A DNA stretch of 64,000 nt, taken from the NCBI GenBank assembly GCA_016218805.1, contig JACRCW010000032.1, positions 1 to 64,000 of the forward strand, given 5' to 3'. Shown piece by piece: positions 7,449-14,375 of the stretch (position 1 is the stretch's first letter; every line of letters starts with the position of its first letter). The stretch is from Deltaproteobacteria bacterium. Lineage in GTDB: Bacteria; Myxococcota; JACRCW01. The translations under genes were made by a program, and so were the position numbers. The notes below the pieces were generated by a model. The model saw nothing but the letters and a program-made list of their open reading frames with translations, was not told the origin of the DNA and did no database searches.

Positions 7449-10241
7449 ATGCCCCGTCCCCACACCGTGCGCCCTACCCCGCTCCGCCTCCCGGCGCTGC
7501 TGTGCCTGTGCCTGGCCGCGGTGGCCTGTGGCGGGCAGGGCTGCCCCGGCGGCCGTGACGGCGGCAGCGGCGTGCAGTGCCGCCTGGACCGGGACTGCGC
7601 GGACACGCAGCTGTGCAAGGACGGCACCTGTGAAGACAAGCAGGTCTGCCATGACGACACCCAGTGCCCTGCCGAGCTGCGGTGCGACGTGCTCACCGGC
7701 GCGTGCGTGTACCGCAACGGGTTTGCCACGGACTGCGGGCCGCAGAACGGCGACAAGGTGTGTGAGGTGGGCGAGTTCTGCGCGCTGGGCCGGTGCCGGG
7801 ACACGGCGACGGCCATCCAATGCTCCCGGCGCTTCAACTGCCCGGTGGGCCAGGTGTGCGACCGGCAGACGTTCTATTGCATTGAGGAAAACCCGTGCAC
7901 GCTGGCACCCACCTATCCCGAGCTGACGTGCGACCCCGGTGACCGCTGCGTGGAGAGCATTGGCCTGTGCGTGTCGGATTCGCCCCCGGAGTGCACGCCG
8001 GGCGTCACGCCGACGGGCTGTGCCACCGACGAGAAGTGCAACCCGGCGGGCCGGTGCGTGCAGTGCATCACGGACACGGACTGCGGAGCGGGGCTGCGGT
8101 GCAACAGCCGCGCGGGCCTGTGCGAGTCCGGCAACACCTGCCGCAGCGACACGGACTGCAACCCACCGCTGCTGTGCGACCGTACGACGGCCCTGTGCGC
8201 GGTGCCGCTGCCGCCCTGCACGAGCGACTTCCAGTGTCAGCTGGGCCAGTACTGCGACCGGGTGGCGGGGACCTGCCAGTACAAGGACGGCAAGTGCGAA
8301 GACGACCGCTTTGAACAGAACGACTCCGCGCTGGATGCCAAGCCGGTGAACCTGCCGGCGGGGACCGCGTCGCTGACGGAGCTGGTGCTGTGCCCCAACG
8401 ATGCGGACGTGTTCAGCGTGGACCTGCAGGCCGGTGACGAACTCAAGGCGGTGGTCACCGGCGTGCGGGCGCAGGCGCGCGCGGAGCTGTGGGTGCTGTC
8501 TCCCGACGGGTTGCACACGCTGCGCTACGCTGAGGCGCCGCCGCGGGGGAACGGGACGGTGTCGTTCGCGGCGCAGCTGGACGGCCGGTATTTTGTGCGG
8601 GTGATCTCGCTGGCGTCACAGTCCGGGTACGCCATCACGTTCACGCGGACTGCGGGCACGGCGTGCGCGCCGGACATCCTGGAGGGCACGGGCGCCGGCA
8701 ACAACCGGCCCTTTCAGGCCACCGCCATTGCCGCCGGCCAGTACGCGCTGACGCTCTGTGCGGGTGACGAGGACTGGTTTCTGATGGGCGGCGCCGGCAG
8801 CGCGCCCGGGCTGCTGGCGGGGCAGGCCATCAGCGTGCAGCTGACAGGACCGTTGGGCGAGGACTTTGACCTGCTGCTGACGGACGCCCTGGGCGCCACC
8901 GTGCTGGCGCGGTCCGAGGGCAGCGGCGCGGATGAGTTCATCCGCTACCGGGCCGCAGAGGACGAGGACCTCCTGGTGGCCGTGGTCCCGTACGGCCCGT
9001 CCACCGGGCCCTACACAATCAACATCTCCGTGCAGGCGGCGTTTGCGTGTATGGCGGACCGGTTTGAGACGTACGCGCACGCCCGCGCCGGGGGGGACGA
9101 CGGGGGCGCAGGCGCAGGCCTGGATGGCGGCGCGGGCGCTGGCCTGGATGCGGCCGTCGTCGACGCGGCGGTGGTCGACGCGGCGGTCGTGGATGCGGCG
9201 GTGGTCGACGCGGCGGTCGTGGATGCGGCGGTCGTCGACGCATCGGTCGTGGATGCGGCGGTCGGCGACGCATCGGTCGTGGATGCGGCGGTCGGCGACG
9301 CGGCGGCCGTCGACGCATCGGTCGTGGATGCGGCGGTGGTTGACGCGGCCGTCGTCGACGCGGCGGTCGTCGACGCGGCCGTCGTCGACGCGGCGGTGGT
9401 CGACGCGGCGGTCGTCGACGCAGCGGTCGTGGATGCGGCGGTCGTCGACGCGGCGGTCGTCGTCGACGCGGCGGTGGTGGACGCTGCCGTGGTGATGGAT
9501 GCGGCGGTGGCCGTGGACGCGGGTCCGGTGCCCACGGGCAACAACACCCGCGCGACGGGCATCCCGGTGGGCCTGGAGGGTCTGGACGAGGACCTCAGCG
9601 TGTGCCTGGGGGACGAGGACTGGTTCACGGTGGAGGCGTTTGCGCACCAGCGGGTGCTGGCGGAGGCGAGCTGGGCGTTTGGCGAGGCGGGTGTGGTGCT
9701 GGAGGCCTACGGCGCGGACGGAGCGCTGCTGGGACGCGCCCGGGGCGGCACACTGGCGGCGCTTTCCGTCCGCGGGAATTCCGTGGGCCGCGTGCAACTG
9801 CGGGTGCTGAGCCCGGCCGCGGAGAGCCCCTATCACCTGTGGGTGCGCGTGGAGCGGGTTGAGATGTGCGAGCCGGATTCGGCGGAGCCCAACAACACAC
9901 CGTTCCTGGCCAGCCCGCAGGCCGCGGCGGCGGAGGGCTTCTACACCGTGTGCGGCAGCGACGCGGACCTGTTCCGCCTGGAGGAGGGAGCGGGCAAGCG
10001 GGTGACCGTGGACCTGGAGTTCTCTCCGGCGGACGGGGACCTGGACCTGGCGCTGCTGCTCCCGGACGGGTTGACGGTGCTGGCGGTGAGTGACGGCATC
10101 ACCGGCCACGAAGCCCTGGACCTGGTGCTTCCAGCAGACCCGCCTGACGGCGGCAGCGGCGCCTACTTCATCAACGTGTACGCGGGGCGCAGCGGTGCGC
10201 GCGCGCCCTACCACCTGCGCACCCGCGTGCTGGCGCCCTGA
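7449..10241 (+). CDS. Cys-rich + PPC-repeat lipoprotein with inserted VVDAA array, copy B
   Basis: 930 residues from ATG 7449, chosen because GGTGGAG lies 5 bases upstream and the signal ends LAAVAC. The frame also permits GTG 7440. Cys-rich modules (residues ~30-275) are followed by four PPC-type domains, each starting with Cys and containing D-E/A-D-W/V/L-F. The third PPC domain is split: its opening CMADRFE (ending about residue 540) is separated from NNTRATG by some 157 residues of Gly/Asp- and VVDAA-repeats. It starts 9 bases after the stop of the 5838 gene, so the two are co-transcribed. Paralogue of the 2708 gene, with the VVDAA array in place of a Ser/Ala tail. Confidence 0.88.
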   Translation: MPRPHTVRPTPLRLPALLCLCLAAVACGGQGCPGGRDGGSGVQCRLDRDCADTQLCKDGTCEDKQVCHDDTQCPAELRCDVLTGACVYRNGFATDCGPQNGDKVCEVGEFCALGRCRDTATAIQCSRRFNCPVGQVCDRQTFYCIEENPCTLAPTYPELTCDPGDRCVESIGLCVSDSPPECTPGVTPTGCATDEKCNPAGRCVQCITDTDCGAGLRCNSRAGLCESGNTCRSDTDCNPPLLCDRTTALCAVPLPPCTSDFQCQLGQYCDRVAGTCQYKDGKCEDDRFEQNDSALDAKPVNLPAGTASLTELVLCPNDADVFSVDLQAGDELKAVVTGVRAQARAELWVLSPDGLHTLRYAEAPPRGNGTVSFAAQLDGRYFVRVISLASQSGYAITFTRTAGTACAPDILEGTGAGNNRPFQATAIAAGQYALTLCAGDEDWFLMGGAGSAPGLLAGQAISVQLTGPLGEDFDLLLTDALGATVLARSEGSGADEFIRYRAAEDEDLLVAVVPYGPSTGPYTINISVQAAFACMADRFETYAHARAGGDDGGAGAGLDGGAGAGLDAAVVDAAVVDAAVVDAAVVDAAVVDAAVVDASVVDAAVGDASVVDAAVGDAAAVDASVVDAAVVDAAVVDAAVVDAAVVDAAVVDAAVVDAAVVDAAVVDAAVVVDAAVVDAAVVMDAAVAVDAGPVPTGNNTRATGIPVGLEGLDEDLSVCLGDEDWFTVEAFAHQRVLAEASWAFGEAGVVLEAYGADGALLGRARGGTLAALSVRGNSVGRVQLRVLSPAAESPYHLWVRVERVEMCEPDSAEPNNTPFLASPQAAAAEGFYTVCGSDADLFRLEEGAGKRVTVDLEFSPADGDLDLALLLPDGLTVLAVSDGITGHEALDLVLPADPPDGGSGAYFINVYAGRSGARAPYHLRTRVLAP
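9147..9522 (+). repeat. 15-bp minisatellite encoding VVDAA units
   Basis: About two dozen tandem 15-bp units of the form gtcgtcgacgcggcg encode VVDAA with variants (VVDAS, VGDAA, AVDAS). A few units carry an extra codon. Unlike the Ser/Ala tract, the DNA itself is nearly identical between units, so slippage or unequal recombination is likely. Similar DAAVV stretches occur in the GH13 gene at 14376. Confidence 0.92.
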
Positions 10242-10272
10242 GGCGGCTGGCGGGCTGCTATCCTCCGCGGGC

Positions 10273-11413
10273 ATGTGGCCATGGCGGAGCCTGCTGGGTT
10301 GTGCGCTTGCCGTGGCGGCGGGCTGCACCGTTCGGCAACGCTGCGAACCCGGGGGCCGCACCGCGCTGGACTACACAGATACGGGGCAACTGGGTGTGCC
10401 ACCCGGAACGCGCGTCAGACATCTGCCGGGACCCGCACGAGGGATGGGAGGTCCTGCCGGACGGGTCGCGCGTGCCGCTGGCGCCGGTGGCGGTGACCGA
10501 TGTGCCCGCGGACTGCTTCTACGTCTACCCGACGGTGGACCTGTCCCCCATCCCGGCGGTGCAAGACGACTTCTCCGACCGCGGCGAGCAGGAGCGTGCC
10601 ACGCGGATGCAGGCGGCAGTTCTGTGGGCGGCGTGCCGCGTGTACGCGCCGCTGTACCGGCAGGTGACACTGGGCACGTACGTGGCGGACCCGGGCCGGG
10701 TGCAGGGGTGCTTTGACACGGCCTACCACGACGTGGAGCGCGCGTTTGACGCGTACCTGGCCAGCGTGCCGGCGGACCGGCCGCTGGTGCTGGTGGGCCA
10801 CAGCCAGGGCGGGCAGGTGGTGTCCCGGCTGTTGCGCGAACGGGTGGACCCCGACCCGGCGCTGCGGGCCCGGCTGGCGGGTGCGCTGCCCATCGGGTGG
10901 CCGGTGGGGCGGCGCCGCGGGGAGCTGCTGGGCGGGACCAGCCAGACGGTGCCGGTGTGCACCGCTGACGGTCAGGCCGGTTGCCTGGTGGGCTTCCGTA
11001 CGTACGGCGCGGGCCAGGACTTCCCGGATGAGTCCGCCCGCCTGCGCGAGGGCGACGAGGGTGTGTGCGTGCACCCCGGGGACGCGGCTGACGGCGGGCC
11101 TCGCCTCCTGCGCGGGGCCCTGCTGAACGCGCGTTTCCGCGGCGTGGTGGTGCCGCCTGACGGGGTGGAGCCCGGCAGCGACGTGGACCTGCTGTACCGC
11201 GACTACTTCAGCGCGCGCTGCGTGGAGCGGGAGGGCGGCCACGCGCTGGAGGTGCGGGCCGCGCCGGCCGCAGGGGACGTGCGTGCCAACCCGGTCAACT
11301 TCAACAACGCGTTTGTGTCCGGTTTCAGTGGGTCCCACATCCTGGACGTGCCGCTCACCGCGCTGGACCTGGTGGAGCGGGTGCGGCGGATGGTGGCCGC
11401 GCACGGCTCCTGA
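10273..11413 (+). pseudogene. DUF3089 alpha/beta-hydrolase lipoprotein, interrupted by a 1-nt frameshift
   Basis: ATG 10273 opens a clear lipoprotein signal (MWPWRSLLGCALAVAAGC) in one frame. The body of the protein continues in the +1 frame to TGA 11411-11413. The switch maps to GGGG at 10383-10386: with one G fewer the product reads TALDYTDTGNWVCHPERASD, which fits how DUF3089 proteins begin. Downstream are DCFYVYPTVD, the CRVYAPLYRQVTL segment and the nucleophile elbow GHSQGG, so the hydrolase core is intact over about 330 residues. The family is predicted serine hydrolases (lipase/esterase-like) of unknown substrate. The frameshift could be a sequencing error in a G-run, a true null allele, or phase variation. 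It starts 31 bases after the preceding stop. Confidence 0.8.
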
Positions 11414-11452
11414 TTGTTGCCGGGGCCAGCAGGGTCAACCTAACCTGCAGCG

Positions 11453-12046
11453 GTGGCCGTCCCCCGTCTGGAAGCCTACATCCGCGCGCTGCCGCAGGGA
11501 CTGGACAGCTACCCGGACCACGTCGTGAAGGCGTCGGTGGTGCGCAGCTCGCTGGACGCCATGCCGCTGCTGCCCCACCTGTCGCAGCTGCCCGCGCCGC
11601 TGGTGGAACTGGTGATGCGGCCCATTCCGCATTCGCAATGGGTGCCGGAGGTGCGCTCTGAAGCGCTGCACGAGGCCATGCGCGAACTGCGGTTCACCGA
11701 CGACGAGAGCTTCCTGGCGGCCGTGGCCGCGGGCAACCGGGCGCTGCTGTCCGGGGTGCTGTACGGGTTCCTGTTCCGTCTCATTGGCGTGTCCCGCCTG
11801 CTGCGCGGCGGCGTCAGCCGGTGGGAACAGATGCACCGGGGCACGCGGTTCATCCTCCAGGGGGACCCGGAATCCCGCGGCGTGGTGCTGCGCCTGGGGT
11901 TCCCGCCGCACCTGTACACGCCGCTGTCCTGCCGTGCATACGGCGAGGCGTTCCGCGTGGCCATGGAGGTGGCCGGCGGGGCTGGCGCACGCGTGGTGGT
12001 GACGGACTACACGCCAACATTTGCGCTGTACTCCGCGCAGTGGTGA
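11453..12046 (+). CDS. Unknown ~200-aa protein, possibly DUF2378/TIGR02265-like
   Basis: 197 residues from GTG 11453, with no signal peptide and no membrane segment beyond a moderately hydrophobic helix (SGVLYGFLFRLIGVSRLL). The layout of a helical N-terminal half, an RLLRGGVSRWEQ segment, a beta-rich C-terminal half, and an end of V-V-V-T-D-Y-...-Y-S-A-Q-W loosely recalls the myxobacterial paralogous family TIGR02265/DUF2378, itself of unknown function. The resemblance is weak and from memory. Codon use is like its neighbours. It sits 39 bases after the hydrolase and may be in the same transcript. Function unknown. Confidence 0.6.
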   Translation: MAVPRLEAYIRALPQGLDSYPDHVVKASVVRSSLDAMPLLPHLSQLPAPLVELVMRPIPHSQWVPEVRSEALHEAMRELRFTDDESFLAAVAAGNRALLSGVLYGFLFRLIGVSRLLRGGVSRWEQMHRGTRFILQGDPESRGVVLRLGFPPHLYTPLSCRAYGEAFRVAMEVAGGAGARVVVTDYTPTFALYSAQW

Positions 12047-12261
12047 CCGCCGCGCCGCCGTGACCACGGCGTGCGCCGGTTTCCCCCTTGGTGGCAGGCA
12101 GCCGGTGCCGGGCTTGGCGCCCCGCGCCAAGGTGCCGCCACGGCAGGCGCGCCCGGGCCACGCGCTGGGCTTGAGCCCCCTTCCGACGACGGGTACACGC
12201 GCCGCACGGTCACCCGAGCGTGGCACGACGCCACGCCCGCCTTTCCGGAGGTGCAACGCCC
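12047..12261 (+). other. 215-bp gap with weak hairpin; probable operon boundary
   Basis: No gene seen. A 7-bp stem (cttggcg 12113-12119, cgccaag 12125-12131) is the best structure and could end the upstream transcript, but no T-run follows. GGAGGTG shortly before 12262 is the ribosome-binding site of the next gene. Confidence 0.4.
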
Positions 12262-13233
12262 ATGCGGTTTTCTCAACCCAGAATGTGGATGGCCCTGGCG
12301 GCCGTTGCTGCCGGTGCCGTGGTCTGGACGCCGGCGTGGTCCGCCACCGGCTTGTGCCAGGACAAGGATGGCGACGGGTACGGGCTGGATTGCGCGCCGG
12401 GCGCGGACTGCAATGACCTTGACGCGGCCATGCACCCGGGTGCGCGCGAGGCCTGCAACCTCCGCGATGACGACTGCAACGCCCTTGTGGACGACCTGGC
12501 GGGGTGCACGGCGCCGGCGTTGGACCCCGCGCCGGTGCAGGTGGCGTCCGGCCCGTTTGTGATGGGCAGTGACCACGGCGCGCCTGACGAGCGGCCCGTG
12601 CACGCGGTGCAGGTCTCCGCGGTGAAGCTGGACCGCCATGAGGTGACCAACCGCCGCTACCGTGACTGCATGCGCGCGGGCGCGTGCTCCGCGCCGGCAT
12701 TGCCGACGTCACACCGGCGGCCCGCGTACTTTGAGAGCCCCGCCTTTGATGATTACCCGGTGATCTTTGTGAGCTGGAACCAGGCGGCGCAGTTCTGCCA
12801 CTTTGCGGGTGGCCGGCTGCCCACGGAGGCGGAATGGGAGAAGGCCGCGCGCGGACCCGCACCGGACACGCGCGAGTATCCGTGGGGCAAGGAGCGCCCG
12901 GACTGCCGCCGCGCCAACCTGGGGGGCGCGGGCTCCTGCGTGGGCGATACCGACCGCGTGGGCCGCCGTCCCGACGGGGCGAGCCCGTACGGCGCCATGG
13001 ACCTGGCCGGCAACGTCTGGGAATGGGTCCAGGACTGGTATGGGGCGGACTACTACTCCGTCAGCCCGGGCCGTGACCCGCAGGGCCCGGCCAAGGGCAG
13101 CCTCAAGGTGATGCGTGGCGGGTGCTGGGAGAGCGGAGCCAGCAGCCTGCGCGCGTCATGTCGTCGTGCCGAGTTGCCCAACGCGTGGGCGGACAACGTC
13201 GGCTTCCGTTGCGTTTATCCGGCGGGGAGGTGA
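12262..13233 (+). CDS. Exported SUMF1/FGE-sulfatase-fold protein with MopE-type metal-binding motif
   Basis: 323 residues from ATG 12262 (GGAGGTG upstream). A Sec signal ends near WSATG. Residues ~28-90 carry a DKDGDGYG...DCND...HPGA...DDDCN motif of the MopE-like metal-binding type. From ~95 to the end is a formylglycine-generating-enzyme-like fold: FVMGSD, DRHEVTNRRYRDC, PVIFVSWNQAAQFC, GGRLPTEAEWEKAARG, YPWG, DLAGNVWEWVQDWY, MRGGCWESG, NVGFRC. At the two positions where true FGE has redox-active cysteines (after RGGS-Y) this protein has Ser and Leu, so formylglycine synthesis is unlikely. Such domains often bind ligands or act as adhesive scaffolds. It is 3 bases upstream of the DUF2330 gene. 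Confidence 0.9.
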   Translation: MRFSQPRMWMALAAVAAGAVVWTPAWSATGLCQDKDGDGYGLDCAPGADCNDLDAAMHPGAREACNLRDDDCNALVDDLAGCTAPALDPAPVQVASGPFVMGSDHGAPDERPVHAVQVSAVKLDRHEVTNRRYRDCMRAGACSAPALPTSHRRPAYFESPAFDDYPVIFVSWNQAAQFCHFAGGRLPTEAEWEKAARGPAPDTREYPWGKERPDCRRANLGGAGSCVGDTDRVGRRPDGASPYGAMDLAGNVWEWVQDWYGADYYSVSPGRDPQGPAKGSLKVMRGGCWESGASSLRASCRRAELPNAWADNVGFRCVYPAGR

Positions 13234-13236
13234 ACC

Positions 13237-14295
13237 ATGCGCGCCCAACTCAGCATCGCCCTCGGACTGTCCGCTGCGCTCGCCGTTGTCGTGGTGCCGC
13301 GCCCGCTGCTTGCGTGCGGGGGTTTCTACGCCGCGGAGATTGAAGTGGCCTCCGACCAGAACATCATTGTCACGCACCGCGGCGGCGTGGAGACGTACGT
13401 GTTCCGGCCCCACTTCTGCGGCGCGGCCAAGGACTTTGGCGTCATCCTCCCCATCCCGGCCACGTTGAGTGGCACGCCCGCGCTGGCGGACAACGCGCTG
13501 TTTGACGAGCTGGACCGTTTCACGGAACCCGAGACGGTGGAGGAGTGCGAAGCGCGCGGGCTGGGGTGCGGAGCGTCCGCGGGGGACGGCGACCTGGGAA
13601 CCCGCGGTGCACAGGACCATGGCGTGAACGTGGTGGACCGCGGCCGCGTGGGCATCTTTGAGTACGTCCTGCTGCAGGCGACCACGACGAGCGCGTTCAC
13701 CGATTGGCTCACGCAGAACGGCTTCCCGTACGACGCGGGCATGAGTGCCGTCTATGAATCCTACGTGACGCGGCAATGGTATTTTGTTGCGTTCAAGGTC
13801 AGTGCGGACACCACGGCGCCGCCCGCGGGCAAGAAGCTGTGCGGGGACCTGGGTCCGCTCCAGGTGTCCTTTGCCACCCCCTCCCCGGTGATCCCGGCGC
13901 GCATTGCCGCGGTGAACAGCGCCAACGTGGCGGCGCCGGTGTGGCGGTTGTTTGTGGTGACGGCGGCGCAGCAGGCGGTGACCAACACCAGCTTCTCCTC
14001 CAGTCTCAACTTCTCCCGGCCGCTGCGGAACGCGGACCTGGGCGGCTTTCCCGCGCTGGCCGCCGTGGCGCAGGACGGCGAACGCCTCACCGTCCTGGAC
14101 GTCACCTTCCCGTGGAATGGCGCCAGCGACGACATCAACCTGCAGGTGGACCCCAATCAGCGGGACTTCCGCAGCGTCCGGCACGTCACCCGGGAGTGCG
14201 GCGGGCTGGGGTGCGCCGGGAGCAACCTGGCCACCAGCGCGTCGGGTGTCGCGCTGGTGCTGGCCGCCATCGGTCGCATGCGCCGCCGCCGCTGA
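13237..14295 (+). CDS. DUF2330 secreted protein with C-terminal membrane tail
   Basis: 352 residues from ATG 13237, with GGGAGGTGAACC immediately before it. A cleavable signal ends PRPLLACGG. The start of the mature protein (CGGFYAAEIEVASDQNIIVT) and the segment FGVILPIPATLSG are typical of DUF2330. The C-terminus has a Cys-containing segment (CGGLGCAGSN), a hydrophobic stretch of about 13-15 residues and RMRRRR, a short MYXO-CTERM-like sorting tail that would retain the protein in the envelope. Function of DUF2330 is unknown. Co-transcribed with the SUMF1-like gene (3-base gap). Confidence 0.9.
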   Translation: MRAQLSIALGLSAALAVVVVPRPLLACGGFYAAEIEVASDQNIIVTHRGGVETYVFRPHFCGAAKDFGVILPIPATLSGTPALADNALFDELDRFTEPETVEECEARGLGCGASAGDGDLGTRGAQDHGVNVVDRGRVGIFEYVLLQATTTSAFTDWLTQNGFPYDAGMSAVYESYVTRQWYFVAFKVSADTTAPPAGKKLCGDLGPLQVSFATPSPVIPARIAAVNSANVAAPVWRLFVVTAAQQAVTNTSFSSSLNFSRPLRNADLGGFPALAAVAQDGERLTVLDVTFPWNGASDDINLQVDPNQRDFRSVRHVTRECGGLGCAGSNLATSASGVALVLAAIGRMRRRR

Positions 14296-14375
14296 CCGCT
14301 GGCCGCGCCGTCGGGCGTCCGCCCGCTTGAAGGAGGTGGAGGCGGGGTCTATGGCGCCACGTCGCGAGGTGGAAC

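Noticed and set aside
9147..9522. Possible CRISPR array or noncoding satellite
   Set aside because: The repeats are contiguous 15-bp units without spacers, in frame throughout, inside an open lipoprotein gene.
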